NCBI GenBank assembly: GCA_034440615.1
Contig: JAOTOM010004018.1
Span: 1 to 64,000, forward strand
Length of the DNA: 64,000 nt
Direction of reading: 5' to 3'
Source: Ashinkailepas kermadecensis
Lineage: Eukaryota > Arthropoda > Thecostraca > Neolepadidae
How positions within the stretch are numbered: position 1 is the stretch's first letter; each line of letters begins with the position of its first letter. A program made the translations under genes and the position numbers. Below the pieces are notes generated by a model. It was given only the letters and a program-made list of their open reading frames with translations, was not told the DNA's origin and did not search any database. Positions 13,286 through 25,653 of this stretch are shown here, in pieces.

Positions 13286-13904
13286 ACCCTCCCTCCCACC
13301 GTCGGCTGACCTCGCCGGGGAGAAACACCGAGAACGCCGAGTGCAATTGGAAACCACACCGCGCCTCGGACGGAGGCCGGTACTGTACCTCTCTGTACCG
13401 TGAGAGTATCTCTGTACCGTGATGTCGCGCGTTAGACTTCAAATAGACTAACTCGCAAGTGCATTACCATTGGTGGCTTACCTGCGGCGCCGCAGGGATT
13501 CGATTATGCACGCACGGCTCATGTTACATGTAAAACACTGATGCATGGAGTGATATGTGACGTAAATCACAAAGCATGCATAATGGGCAACGGTGTACAG
13601 TCGGCGGTGCTTCAGTAGTGTACTGAGACACACCTGAGACGAGACAGGAACAGACAGAATTCAGAGACGAAATGGCGACGGAACAAAGACAAAGCCAGAG
13701 ATAGACCAGACCGGTGGCAAGTCAGGCGGAAGGAAGGAATGACAGCGGGAGGTGAGGAGAGCAGAACAGAAGGGAAGCAATGCAGAAAGACGGAGGGGAT
13801 GGAAGGAAGAACAGAAAGGAGAGAACAAATTTAATAATGAGGGAATGACCACAACATTCTTCACAACATTCAGACAGAAGAGGATGACAAAATAAGAAAA
13901 ATGA

Positions 13905-14012
13905 GTCTGACTGAGTGAGTTAGTCAGTGAGTAAATGTGTGGGTGAGTAAGTGAGTAAGTAAGTGAGTGAGTGCGTGAGTGAGTGAGTGAGTGAGTGAGT
14001 GAGTGAGTGAGC
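13905..14012. repeat. (GAGT)n microsatellite
   Basis: Tetranucleotide run that is imperfect at its left side and regular from about 13970, within a purine-rich tract spanning roughly 13.6-14.3 kb. Confidence 0.93.
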
Positions 14013-14374
14013 GAGAGACGGAAAGGAGATGAGGAATGCAGAAGATGACAAACGGGAGAAGAGGATACTTTGCCTGAGAGAAAGAAAATGGGCAAACAAT
14101 CTATGTAAGATACGCTGGAGAAGATGACAAGAAGAGGAATTGGTGGGGAGAGCTTGGAAGTGATAGTTGTAAGAAAGCAAGCAGAGCACCCCATATCACA
14201 ATAATGCTCGTGCGGAGAAGAGTTGAGAAGCCGACCAAGCAAGCAGGACAAACAAGCATAGTGAAGCCGGTGAGGCAGATCGTGTGACAGGTAATTAACT
14301 GCCAAGTAAAATTATCCGCAGATACGTGCACCGCATTTCGGCCGCTGGGAGCCACGGTTCCATTCGCGGCGGCC

Positions 14375-14490
14375 GGGCGTTGGCGGAGGTCACAGTCCGG
14401 TGTGGGCGTCGGCGGAGGTCACGGTCCGGTGTGGGCGTCGGCGGAGGTCACGGTCCGGTGTGGGCGTCGGCGGAGGTCACGGGCCGGTGT
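14375..14490. repeat. 29-bp minisatellite, four copies
   Basis: Units contain GGCGTCGGCGGAGGTCACG followed by GTCCGGTGTG. Confidence 0.9.
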
Positions 14491-14699
14491 GTGTGTGACA
14501 GGGTGTGGCGCGGCACAGCCCAGAGAGTCGCGGCGCGATGTGTCCAAGTGTGACGCGGCACAGTTCAGTGAGCGTGAGCGGGGTGTGAGAGGGTGTGAGA
14601 GGGGCGAGACTCGACCAACTTGTGGGCCGGCACACAGCGCGTCAGCGCCCTGAGCACACTTCTGGCCGGCCTGTGGCTGCGATGCTGCGGCTCCGTCCT

Positions 14700-15135
14700 G
14701 CACAAAACAGCGAGCGGTCACAGTGACGGCTGGCACGGCGTAACAGTGACGGCTGCCACTGTCACAGTGACGGCTGGCACTGTCACAGTGACGGCTGGCA
14801 CTGTCACAGTGACGGCTGACACAGCCTAACGGTGACGGCTGGCACTGTCACAGTGACGGCTGACACTGTCACAGTGACAGCTGACACAGCTTAACTGTGA
14901 TGGCTGCCACTGTCACAGTGACGGCTGGCACTGTCACAGTGACGGCTGCCACTGTCACAGTGACGGCTGACACTGTCACAGTGACGGCTGACACAGCCTA
15001 ACGGTGACGGCTGGCACGGCCAAACGGTGACGGCTGACACAATCACAGTAAAAGCTGATGCAGTCACAGTGACGACTGGCACAGTGACAGTGACGGCTGA
15101 CGCTCGCAGTGACTGCAGACATTCTCAATGACGGC
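14700..15135. repeat. About 21-bp minisatellite with CACAGTGACGGCTG core
   Basis: Roughly twenty units of CACAGTGACGGCTGGCACTGT with frequent variants (TGACAC, CCTAACGG). It shares the words GCTGACACAGC and CACTGT with the 70-bp array at 15.5-16.4 kb, so the two may have a common origin. Confidence 0.93.
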
Positions 15136-15261
15136 TGACAGTGACATATCGACGGTTGGCATCAGGGGCTTAGCTATTTTGTGTTTCACTGGGTGTCGCG
15201 TTCATTGGAGATTGCGGGTCAGACAGAACCACCCCTCCCCCAGAAAGGCTAAAGCACTTGG

Positions 15262-15418
15262 TGGTTATTGGTTTTACGACACGTCGACCGTTGAGTCATG
15301 TAGCGTCGCCAATCTCTCACGCCGATTGGTCGCGGGCGAGGAGTAGCGACAGGTGAGACTCGAACCCACAATCTTTCGATTGCGAGGCGGGAACTTACCC
15401 CTAGACTACTCGTCCCCT
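15262..15418 (-). mobile_element. tRNA-derived SINE (copy 2) with 14-bp target duplication
   Basis: Flanked by identical GCTAAAGCACTTGG at 15248-15261 and 15419-15432, a retroposition-type target duplication. On the minus strand the 157-bp element has an A-box-like TAGTCTAGGGGTAAG and a good T arm and B box, GTGGGTTCGAGTCTCAC. The core, CCAATCGGCGTGAGAGATTGG, has complementary ends and can fold. It ends in GTGTCGTAAAACCAATAACC, a short A/C-rich tail. The anticodon arm is not tRNA-like, as expected for a SINE. This copy defines the limits of the family. Confidence 0.93.
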
Positions 15419-15499
15419 GCTAAAGCACTTGGGAACGGTCATTGACGGGGGGGGGTCACGGCCGTGACTGGGGGAGGGGCGGCACGCCCCCCCCCCCCC

Positions 15500-16385
15500 A
15501 GCATGTCAGACGAGATCCTGGCTGACACAGCGGCGGCTGGTAGAGTCACTGCAACACTGTAACAGTCATCACATGTCAGACGAGGTCCTGGCTGACACAG
15601 CGGCGGCTGGTAAAGTCACTGCAACACTGTAACAGTCATCACATGTCAGACGAAGTCCTGGCTGACGCAGCGGCGGCTGGTGGGGTCACTGTAACACTGT
15701 AACAGTCATCACATGTCAGACGGGGTCCTGGCTAACACAGCGACGGCTGGTGGGGTCACTGTAACAGTTATCACATGTTAGACGAGGTCCTGGCTGACAC
15801 AGCGGCGGCTGGTGGTGTCACTGTAACACTGTAACAGTCATCACAGTCAGGGCTGTCAGACACAGCGGCCGGCTGGTGGGGTCACTGTAACAGTCATCGC
15901 ATGTCAGACGGGGTCCTGGCTGACACAGCGGCGGCTGGTGGTGTCACTGTAACACTGTAACAGTCATCACATGTCAGACGGGGTCCTGGCTGACACAGCG
16001 ACGGCTGGTGGGGTCACTGTAACACTGTAACAGTCATCGCATGTCAGACGTGGTCCTGGCTGACACAGCGGCGGCTGGTGGGGTCACTGTAACAGTCATC
16101 ACATGTCAGACGGGGTCCTGGCTGACACAGCGGCGGCTGGTGGGGTCACTGCAACAGTGTAACAGTCATCACATGTCAGACGGGGTTCTGGCTGACACAG
16201 CGGCGACTGGTAGAGTCACTGTAACACTGTAACAGTCATCACATGTCAGACGGGGTCCTGGCTGACACAGCGGCGGCTGGTGGGGTCACTGTAACAGTCA
16301 TCACATGTCAGACGGGGTCCTGGCTGACACAGCGGCGGCTGGTGGGGTCACTGTAACAGTGTAACAGTCATCACATGTCAGCGTT
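15500..16385. repeat. 70-bp (and 61-bp variant) minisatellite, about 13 copies
   Basis: Units run ACATGTCAGACGGGGTCCTG, GCTGACACAGCGGCGGCTGG, TGGGGTCACTGTAACACTGTAACAGTCATC. Starts at 15501, 15571, 15641 and 15711 give 70 bp. Shorter units lack one CACTGTAA-type block. Repeated TAACAGT and TGACA words make local slippage likely. Confidence 0.95.
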
Positions 16386-16389
16386 TCCC

Positions 16390-18345
16390 CCTCACTATAC
16401 ATATCACCCACAAGGGCGTGACATCCGAGACCAGTTCCTCGCGGCCCGTGGCGGCTGCTGTCCCGGGCAGACGTGCTGACGCCTTCGATATCATTTCTAT
16501 ATGGCACATAACCAGGGATGAGCTTTTTGTTTGGACTTACTCCTGATTTGGAAAGGAAAACTTCTGAGCATTCAACTTCTGACAGCACGATGTTTGTTTT
16601 TCTTTACACGAAAACTTACTGTATGCTTGCCAGCCAGCCTCGGACATGCTTATCAAACGGCAAAACGTCTGTCACCATTTTAAAACAACCCCATTCGCTC
16701 TTCTCGCAAAAAGGAGCGGATAATTGTATAGAGAGGATAACGTTCTCGATGACAAGCATCCAGGACAAGGTTGTGCTTCCAACCCCGCACACGACCGTCC
16801 GGCGAACCTATGCCACGCCCATGATATCCATTCATGTATGCATGAGTATCGTTGCCAGTGTGCCGCGATTGCCCAGCACGCGCAGCCGGCACCACAGCGG
16901 ACACAGGTGGCGCTCATTTACAGTGAATGCCACACGCACGGCAGTCAGTGGGAAGAGCCACCGCGTCCCGACGGGACAGCCAGCTTGGGGTGCATAACTT
17001 GCTGTGGCGGTGCAGCACTGCTGAGTCGGCGAGACGACGCAAGCGCAGACAACGGCCAGAGTGAGAGAACAACACATTGACGTACGTCGAAATATACCGG
17101 GTAGTTGCGAAGAAGTGGCTGTCTTCGTTTTCTAATTTGGGATGGATAAATCCAGTCTGTGGTGTGGGGGGGGGGGGATATATTTTCCCCAAAATATAGC
17201 GTGACAAATATTGAAGACATGCTAATTATCTCGAAATATTCGGAGAGGGTGATGTATGTACATGAAATGTTGAGGTCAGACACATGGACGCACCCGAAAT
17301 ACTGCGGCAGGCGTATACATCACAAACCCCAGGAAAATATGCAAGCAATAACTAGCATGTTGTGTTTTAGCTGCAGAGGAACAGCCGAAGGGGTTCGGGG
17401 GCCGGTGCCCTAGCAACCAACAATACACTAGATGAAAGAAGACATTTTGAGATTTTCCACCGCGTAATAATTTTTTTTTTCTCGGCGCGCTTCGCGCGAC
17501 AAATTTTATTTCGTTTCTTTTGGATCGGGCCCCCTTAAAAAAACCTGTCTGCGCTGTTCCTTATCTGTCTGTTGTTTGACACGGCACCACCGATGCACTA
17601 TGGAATTGAGTGTGGTGCACTGGACAGCCACTGAGCGGGCACCACCGAGTGTGCCTGTGGAGTGACGACATAACATAGCGCACCACACAGCATGGCCCGG
17701 CGAGCCTCACCCCGAGAAACACACGACAGCAGCGCAGAACACTCACGTAAACCCTGCATACAGCACAGCAGTCGCAGCTTCAGCCAAGGGTACTGCTAAA
17801 CGGGGCAACGATTGGGACGATCGCCTCCGTCCTTGGTCGTCAGAAACGGTCTCCGAAAGTGCCCAAGAGGGCATGAAGCAACAAAAGTGCCCTAGGGTGC
17901 ATGAAGCAACGAAAGTGCCCTAGAAGCCTTTCATGGAGTCCCGCATCAGAAGGAATGGACCCACTCGGTATGCCTCTCGCTTCAGCAATAGCTCACCATG
18001 CCAGCATAGAACTTCCGGTCCGGAACCCTCCTGGGCACCTAATCCGATCATGCTCAGATCAAAGCTAAACGGAGACCTCCTCCAGGACTCAAGAAGGCCT
18101 CTTCGAAGGCTCCACTCCACGAGAGTATGCTTAGACGGTTCACAGATACCCCTTGGCTGGCTTCAAGCTAACTGTCACATGATGGATTATAATATTTGCT
18201 TGCGTACACATAGTGTACATGCACATCTTCATACACACAATGCATGACAAGTCGTTTATCACGTTGTGCAAATGCAATGCTAACCGAATGAATTCATCAA
18301 TACATTTCCAGGCAGAGTACGTTGAAATTTGACAGTCTCGATGGC
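16390..18345. other. Unassigned sequence
   Basis: No supported gene. The frame 16518-16997 (+, 159 codons) has no recognised domain and no splice context. Around 17484-17502 there is a GC-rich inverted repeat (GCGCGCTTCGCGCG) next to a poly-T run. Confidence 0.4.
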
Positions 18346-18348
18346 TCT

Positions 18349-18406
18349 GGGCGCGAATGATCAATCCTGGTCGAAGCGCCCTGGAGCCCAAATAACTAAC
18401 TAACTA
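18349..18406 (+). mobile_element. Hairpin retroposon copy H1
   Basis: Stem GGGCGC (18349-18354) pairs with GCGCCC (18376-18381). It is followed by GGAGCCCAAAT and a short tandem tail AACTAACTAACT. The post-stem word GCCCAAATA and the loop word ATGAYC are shared with the copies near 20.3, 49.2 and 50.4 kb. Stem-loop plus microsatellite tail is the usual form of the 3' end of L2/CR1-type LINEs and the SINEs they mobilise. That parentage is inferred. Confidence 0.7.
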
Positions 18407-18410
18407 GCCT

Positions 18411-18535
18411 CGATGGCTCAGTCTAGGATGGCTGCGTCGAGTCTGCCAATAGGGGCTAATGGAATTCAACCCCGTCTGGCAGTAATCATTGATCTAGTTG
18501 GCCAGTCAATTGGCAGAGTTAACTTACCTTACCTG
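18411..18535 (+). mobile_element. Putative tRNA-derived SINE, different family
   Basis: GATGGCTCAGTCTAGGATGG resembles an A box, and GGAATTCAACCCC, about 50 bp further on, resembles a B box. An AACTTACCTTACC tail follows. It starts immediately after the tail of hairpin copy H1, and the two share the word CTCGATGGCTC. It lacks the core seen in the 15262-15418 family. Confidence 0.5.
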
Positions 18536-18944
18536 GCTTGCCGGCCGGACCTGGATGTTTAGTGCTCATAAATACCCAACTAGCAATACAGCTCTGATTA
18601 CGATAAACAACGCTTCTACTCCATTATCCGGGATTTCTATCATCTGCAACCAGTCACACAGACACCAACGCACGCATGGCAACGAACCCTTAACATGCCC
18701 GTGTGATAAATTCAGGTTATGCCGATTATACCAGTCCGATCATTCATGGAGCCATGGTCGGCACCAATTTAAATGAAAACCGAAATAAATAGCGTTCTAA
18801 TGACGAGGGGCAGGGTTGTAGGCCCACAACTGAATCGCGCAGATTCGGGAAAGGGAACGGGAACTCTGGTTTGATCGCAAAGGTGCTACACTCGTCTCCT
18901 CGGCCAGCGATCGAGTCACACGCTGCGTCAGAGCCGCCAAGTTT

Positions 18945-19975
18945 GGGCCTGACGGGCACGGAGGTCGACTGACGACCCTGGGCCTGACGGGCCTGACGGG
19001 CACACGGCGGCGGAGGTCGACTGACGACCCTGGGCCTGACGGGCCTGACGGGCACACGGCGGCGCAGGTCGACTGACGACCCTGGGCCTGACGGGCCTGA
19101 CGGGCACACGGCGGCGCAGGTCGACTGACGACCCTGGGCCTGACGGGCCTGCGGGCACACGGCGGCGGAGGTCGACTGACGACCCTGGGCCTGACGGGCA
19201 CACGGCGGCGCAGGTCGACTGACGACCCTGGGCCTGACGGGCACACGGCGGCGGAGGTCGACTGACGACCCTGGGCCTGACGGGCCTGACGGGCACACGG
19301 CGGCGGCAGGTCGACTGACGACCCTGGGCCTGACGGGCACACGGCGGCGAGGTCGACTGACGCGGGCCTGACGGGCACACGGCGGCGCAGGTCGACTGAC
19401 GACCCTGGGCCTGACGGGCCTGACGGGCACACGGCGGCGGAGGTCGACTGACGACCCTGGGCCTGACGGGCACACGGCGGCGGAGGTCGACTGACGACCC
19501 TGGGCCTGACGGGCACACGGCGGCGCAGGTCGACTGACGACCCTAGGGCCTGACGGGCACACGGCGGCGCAGGTCGACTGACGACCCTGGGCCTGACGGG
19601 CACACGGCGGCGCAGGTCGACTGACGACCCTGGGCCTGACGGGCCTGACGGGCACGGAGGCGGCGCAGGTCGACTGACGACCCTGGGCCTGACGGGCCTG
19701 ACGGGCACACGGCGGCGCAGGTCGACTGACGACCCCTGGGCCTGACGGGGCGGCGCAGGTCGACTGACGACCCTGGGCCTGACGGGCCTGACGGGCACAC
19801 GGCGGCGCAGGTCGACTGACGACCCTGGGCCTGACGGGCCTGACGGGCACACGGCGGCGCAGGTCGACTGACGACCCTGGGCCTGACGGGCCTGACGGGC
19901 ACACGGCGGCGCAGGTCGACTGACGACCCTGGGCCTGACGGGCCTGACGGGCACGGAGGCGGCGCAGGTCGACTC
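18945..19975. repeat. 52/42-bp minisatellite
   Basis: Units contain GGTCGACTGACGACCCTGGG, then one or two copies of CCTGACGGGC, then ACACGGCGGCGCA. The 10-bp internal word being single or double explains the two lengths. About twenty units are present, each with a GTCGAC hexamer. A SINE begins 25 bp beyond the array. Confidence 0.96.
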
Positions 19976-20000
19976 CAGCGTGTCAACGGCGTCCGTTCTC

Positions 20001-20135
20001 GGGGCGAGCAGTCCAGTGGTAAGGTGTACGTCTCCCAAGCGAGAGATGGTGGGTTCGAGTTCCACCTGTCGCTACTCTTCAGCCGCCACCAATAATGCTA
20101 CATATCTAACGTGTCCAAAAGCCACCAATGACGGT
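20001..20135 (+). mobile_element. tRNA-derived SINE (copy 3)
   Basis: Head GGGGCGAGCAGTCCAGTGGT, then a B-box/T-arm GGTGGGTTCGAGTTCCACC, then CTGTCGCTACTC exactly as in copy 2. The end, GCTACAT...ACGTGTCCAAAAGCCACC, also parallels copy 2. The central core between them is shortened here. No clear target duplication was found. Confidence 0.8.
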
Positions 20136-20197
20136 ATTGAGTTAAAATAAGTATTTGCATAGCAGAATAAAAATTAACCTACCACCAGCTCTTGAGT

Positions 20198-20305
20198 AGT
20201 TAGATAACTAATCTGGCCCGGCTGCTTCCCAAAATGACCAACCACGGCTATGTGGCCCAAAAGAGTCGAAACGTCGCAAAACCGGGAGCCAACCAACTAA
20301 TTATG
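20198..20305 (+). mobile_element. Hairpin retroposon copy H2 (diverged)
   Basis: GAGTCGAAACGTCGC, then GGGAGCCAACCAACTAA, matches the loop, stem, GCC and tail order of the other hairpin copies. The stem itself is poorly preserved. This is the weakest member. Confidence 0.4.
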
Positions 20306-20311
20306 TTCGCT

Positions 20312-20372
20312 TACTTGACGCTATATGACCAATGAAGTCGATGCGTCCTGAAGCCCAAATAGCTAACTGGCT
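20312..20372 (+). mobile_element. Hairpin retroposon copy H3
   Basis: Stem GACGC (20317-20321) with GCGTC (20343-20347), loop containing ATGACC and AAGTCG, then TGAAGCCCAAATAGCTAACT. Both stem arms differ from copies H1 and H5 yet still pair. Confidence 0.65.
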
Positions 20373-20379
20373 CACCTAA

Positions 20380-21055
20380 CGTCACCGGTGTTAAACATTC
20401 CCAAGGACAAGAATGACTCTAGGGAATAGCATAAGCAACAGAAAATAACTGCAGGAAAACCGGTAGTCGCATGTTCAGAAAATAGTTAGTTGTTTATATA
20501 ATTTGCTGCAACTTCTTAGGACTGTTATTGGCCATGATAATTAGGAGTCATGGTTTAAGTTGCACCGAGCGAGTCAAAGTACTCTCATACTAGTATTGAA
20601 ACCATCATAAAATGTCATATTTTAAAGCCGCATGGTGAGTCCCTTCGTTTGGAATTGTATTCATAATACAGGTTGCATTCATACTGCCACCACACCAAGA
20701 AAGCGATCCAGTGTTTATACATAGGTGGAGTTTTTTTTGTCTCTTTACAAGGCCTCAAGTCTTTAAAATTATGATATTTGCAGAACCCTTCGCTTGGTAA
20801 CTCATTTTAATGTTTGGCGGTCCTTTTGCTTCAATAATTAGTCAATTCGTTTCAAGTTGCCGAACAATGACGTCCTTTTGGCGGTTTTTGTGCACTTTGA
20901 ACATTGTTTGTTTTTTTGCTTGTTTTTACAGTTAATGTTCCGAGACAATTTACATTCCATGTGTGTGGGTGTTTTCAGATCACAGTCATATCATCAGTCG
21001 ACTTCTCGAGGCCAACTGAAGTCACTGTCCGGCCTGGACCGATCGCATTCGACAA
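20380..21055. other. Unassigned AT-rich sequence
   Basis: No gene or repeat recognised. Confidence 0.4.
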
Positions 21056-21059
21056 AGCG

Positions 21060-21455
21060 CACATTCTGGAGCACCCCTACGGCACGGGTTAGGCCCAGTG
21101 GCCATTGGTAACCCCTCCAATGCCCGCACAGTCTGGAGCACCCCTACGGCACGGGTTAGGCCCAGTGGCCATTGGTAACCCCTCCAATGCCCGCACAGTC
21201 TGGAGCACCCCTACGGCACGGGTTAGGCCCAGTGGCCATTGGTAACCCCTCCAATGCCCGCACATTCTGGAGCACCCCTACGGCACGGGTTAGGCCCAGT
21301 GGCCATTGGTAACCCCTCCAATGCCCGCACATTCTGGAGCACCCCTACGGCACGGGTTAGGCCCAGTGGCCATTGGTAACCCCTCCAATGCCCGCACATT
21401 CTGGAGCACCCCTACGGCACGGGTTAAGCCCAGTGGCCATTGGTAACCCCTCCAA
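21060..21455. repeat. 67-bp minisatellite, about six nearly identical copies
   Basis: Units run TCTGGAGCACCCCTACGGCA, CGGGTTAGGCCCAGTGGCCA, TTGGTAACCCCTCCAATGCC. Starts at 21065, 21132 and 21199 are 67 bp apart. The copies are almost invariant, so the expansion looks recent. Confidence 0.95.
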
Positions 21456-21639
21456 TGCCACAGACGTTAGTGCCAGGCGCTCACAAGTGTGCATCACACT
21501 CAGCACGAACTTTACGCATTTTGCTCGACCTGGCCTGCCATTGTCAACATAGGCGCCACCGCAGGCTTTGGATAGGGGAGAGGGAGCATGATCTCTTTGG
21601 GTCCATTCTCTCCATGCAACGCTTGAACATTGTTGCAGA

Positions 21640-23430
21640 GCAGCAAGGCGGGCAATATAATTGGATTTGGCTAGGAACTGTAATGGGGACAGTAAAAAGT
21701 TCTTTAGTTTCTACAAGCTAAGTAAAGTTTCAAGCACAATTGGTCCACTGGAAGTAAATGGCACTATATTGAGTGAGGATGGTGAGATGGTTGAGGAGCT
21801 GAGCAAGCAGTTTAAATCAGTGTTTACAGTGGAGGATGTGACAAATTTGCCAACCGTGAACCACAGTTCAGTGACAGGTGATCAGATACACAATGTTGAT
21901 TTCATTGATAGTGATGTTGTTTTCAATTATATCAGAAAAATAAAGCCAAACAAGGCAGCAGGACCTGATGGAATTTATGCTAGGGTATTGCGGGAAGCTG
22001 AAAAGGAACTGGCAATTCCACTTAGTATAATATTTTGTAGATCAGTTTCACAAAATGAAATTCCAACAGATTGGAAAAGGGCAAATGTAGTTCCTATTTT
22101 CAAGAAAGGAGAAAGAGGGAAAGTTGAAAATTATAGGCCAGTAAGCCTCACATCCCTAGTCTGCAAGGTACTCGAATCAATTATCAAAGATAGAATAGTT
22201 AGTTTTCTGGAAGGAAACAGATTGATTCAAGATACTCAACATGGGTTTAGAAAGGGAGATCGTGTCTCACAAATCTCTTGGACTTTTTAAATTTTGCTAC
22301 AGAACAATTTGATCGGGAAATCAGGTTGATGTAGCATATCTTGACTTTAGTAAGGCCTTTGACAAGGTACCCCATAAACGGTTAATGATGCAGCTTCAGG
22401 TCCATGGCATTGCAGGTAGCATCCTAAAATGGATTGAGTTGTGGCTTTCAGATAGACAGCAGAGAGTGATGCTTAATGGTACAAAGTCATCATGGCAAAA
22501 TGTTCTTAGTGGAGTCCCTCAGGGGTCGATACTGGGGCCACTGTTGTTCATTATATTTGTGAATAGCATTGAATGTGGCCTGAGCAGTAAGGTTTTGAAA
22601 TTTGCGGATGATTTGAAGATCTTTAGGGCAATAACAGGGCACAATGAGCAGGTTTTGCTGCAGAACGACTTAGACGAGCTTGTGAAGTGGTCCGAAAATG
22701 GCAAATGAAGTTTAATTTTGATAAGTGCAAAGTCATGCATGTAGGTAGGCAGCATATGAAGGCGCCATACTTGATGGATGGCCAAGTACTATCTGTGACT
22801 GAGCAGGAGAAGGACTTAGGTGTTATTTTGAACACAAAATTGGGGGCATCAGAACAGACCAAAGAAGCCAGGAAGAAGGCACTAAGAATGCTTGGGGCGA
22901 TACAGAGGAATGTGTCATACAAAAGTGAGGAGGTCATCAGGAAGCTTTACTGTGCATATGTCAGGCCACATTTGGAATACTGTGTCCAAGCTTGGTTCCC
23001 TAGTTATGAGAAAGATTGTTGGCTTTTGAGAGAGTACAAAGAGGGCAACAAAAATGGTTAATGGTATAGGCAACCTGGCATATGAGGAAAGATTGAAGAA
23101 ATTGAATATGTTTTCACTTAGATATAGAAGGCTGAGAGGAGATCTCATGGAGGTTTTTAAATTTGTTCATGGTCAGGAGCAGGGATATATAAGGGAAATG
23201 TTTGAATTTAACAGAAATGATGCAATTAGAGGTCATCAATTCAAAATTAAAGTTAATCACAGCAGGACAAGGTTAAGACGGTCTTTCTTCACCAACAGGG
23301 TAGTAGAACACTGGAACCAGCTTCCAGGAACAATTGTCAGTAGCAACACACTGAACATCTTTGAAAACGGCATAGACAATCATTATAAGAATAGGGGGCT
23401 TGTTTTTCTGTATTCCAGGGTGGGTTGATT
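21640..23430 (+). pseudogene. CR1-like LINE ORF2 (reverse transcriptase), 5'-truncated and frameshifted
   Basis: This segment encoded the reverse transcriptase and C-terminal part of a non-LTR retrotransposon that copies RNA at a nicked chromosomal target. Blocks in order are NKAAGPDGIYARVLRE (fingers), NYRPVSLTSLVCKVLE, QDTQHGFRKG, YLDFSKAFDKVPHK, SGVPQGSILGPLLFIIFVN and KFADDLKIF, the last at 22600 and carrying the catalytic Asp pair. Then come KVMHVG, EKDLGVILN and the YVRPHLEYCVQAW block, ending NHYKNRGLVFLYSR. The endonuclease part is missing upstream. I count at least four single-base frame changes, near 22255, 22315, 22700 and 23025, so it is dead. The repeated sharing of motifs suggests the same family as the fragment at 1870-2800. 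Confidence 0.93.
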
Positions 23431-25650
23431 GACAGATTTGGTGGGCAACTGGTTCAGTGTACCAAGTGCAACCAAGAAGGGCCCTTGTGGCTCATAGTTG
23501 CACTGATCTTTTATGTCTTTATAGGCACAATGCTAAGCTTCACGACGCTTGGGGACACGTCCCTTCCACCCCCCCCCACTGGGGCCGCCCATGATTGTCA
23601 CCCATGCGAATGCAATGCAATGCAATGTATTTGCATGCATACAATGCATTCGCACGAGCGTCCTGGGCGCTAACTCAAGAGCGTTTCCTAAGTGAATTTG
23701 GTGCACGGCCGCTGAATTTCCACAGCACTCGACGATTTGGGACATGTTGACCTTTGACCCGCCCTGGGGGTCGGCGACTGGCCAACAGTGCACACACGGA
23801 GCAACACTAGATTCTGCTGGCGATGCCCAACACGCCGGCTTTCTTCCCGTGTCTTCTTTGAAAGAGGAGGGGGTGGGGGCTTTAGGGCGCATCGACCATG
23901 TTGATCACATAGCTCCTTTGAAAGAGCGGAGGGGACGAAGGAATTGTCGGGGACGGCAGCCGACCCTCTCTGAGACGGCGGCAGCGGCGAAATCAGCTCG
24001 CTGCGCGGAGTTGAAGCTCGCGGCTGCATGCCAGTGTTTATTCTACTATTCTAGAGTAGGTTGTTGCTAGGTTACAAGCCACTAAAATGGCCATCGCCGG
24101 CCCGGGCCGGGCCGAGATTATCGCGTCAGCTGAATGTTTGTGTCAGCTGAATGAAATTTCAGCCAGCAGCCAGCAGCCAATGACGTCGGACCAAAAGGTG
24201 TTTGTTTACAGAACAAAGACCATAGATTGGCACTAAATGTGTTGCTATTTCACTGGCAAAGTCATGCACTCGGCGCTAGTGGCCTCGGCCAGTTACCTCT
24301 TCCAAGGCCTATAAAACGTTCTTAAATGTCAAATATCGAGGATAAATCGTCAATCATACCACGGTGAAGTGACATTCATGCTTCCACTTCGGATTAGCTG
24401 GATACAAAGTCGAACAGAAAACCAAGGAGGTACATGGATCAAGGTCTCGGAGGAGGAATGGGGCAGCGGTGAAGCTGCCTTTTCGGCGAACATTTGGGAA
24501 CTGCCTTCTGGCAATCGTCGCTGCCGCCAGCACCATGGGGCGCGAGATCTTTAAAGCGAGTGACCAAGCTGCCGTGCGGACGCCGACATCGTCTTCAGAG
24601 TTCCAGAATCGAGGGAAGCCTAATGGATTGAATTACATGATAATCAGACAATACATACAGCTGCAACATCAGCAAGACATGCACCTCGTGATCAACGGAC
24701 ACCGCGAATGCCAATGCTCGACGATGCACTGCACTGCAGCTCTGTGGGAATTTACTGACGGTGGATCACCGGCGCTGTGACTCTATCGCTGCAAATATTC
24801 TGACATCTGCATTGTACAAATACTGATAGTCTGTAATATTTTCCGATAGTCTTTTTCACGAAGGACAAGTGTTCAACACTTCAGATCAGTCCATGTGTTT
24901 GATTTCATTAATCAGTGACGGATGAGGTGGCTAGTTCAAGTGAGACATGTATGTACGAATTGGGGAAAATAGGTTCAGTTTCATGGTGTGAAAATGCACC
25001 TTTTAGCGAATGAAAATGTGCCCTTTAACATCTTTCACCCACGTAGGTTTTGCAACTGTCGCTAAGACCAAACACCAGTAGACAAAGTGTACCTAATGTA
25101 ACCTTCGTGCACTAATCTTTGGTCGCAACTATACGTAAAGAAATTACACGGGTGAGAAATGATGTTGGATTTGATTTCTTTGCATAAGCCAGCGTAGAAC
25201 TGGGACTATATCTCGAATAATAATAATCAACTAAATGTGAATTGATCGACATACGAGAATTTCTTCTACGTGGATCTGCTCACTTTAGTTAGTGTGACAT
25301 GAATGTAACCTGGATGTGATGTAACCAGAGCACATAACATCACAGTACCTGTTAGCCAACCATTGAAATAAAAACCGTTGATTGTTGTTCCACAACAGCG
25401 GTGGCCAGCAGGGTCATTTCGTCATCCGCTACAGCGACATCACGGGTGAAAATCGAGTCAGCTGGCCGGAATTGCGGCTTTATTGTGCAGCTGAGCACGT
25501 CCCTATGCAAACTACATAAATTCGCAAAGCTGTCTTCTTTATCTGCTTCGTATTCTTCTTCCGCTCTCCGGTGCACAGGGGAACACCAGCTGTCGGCTGC
25601 TGTAGGCAACCAGAAAATACAAAGGAGAAGACGGGCTCCAATCGTTATCT
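23431..25650. other. Unassigned sequence, probably intron or intergenic
   Basis: No exon or repeat could be supported. Because it lies downstream of the last recognised exon on the minus strand it may hold the continuation of that intron. No catalytic-domain motif of a phosphodiesterase was seen. Confidence 0.35.
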
Positions 25651-25653
25651 CAC

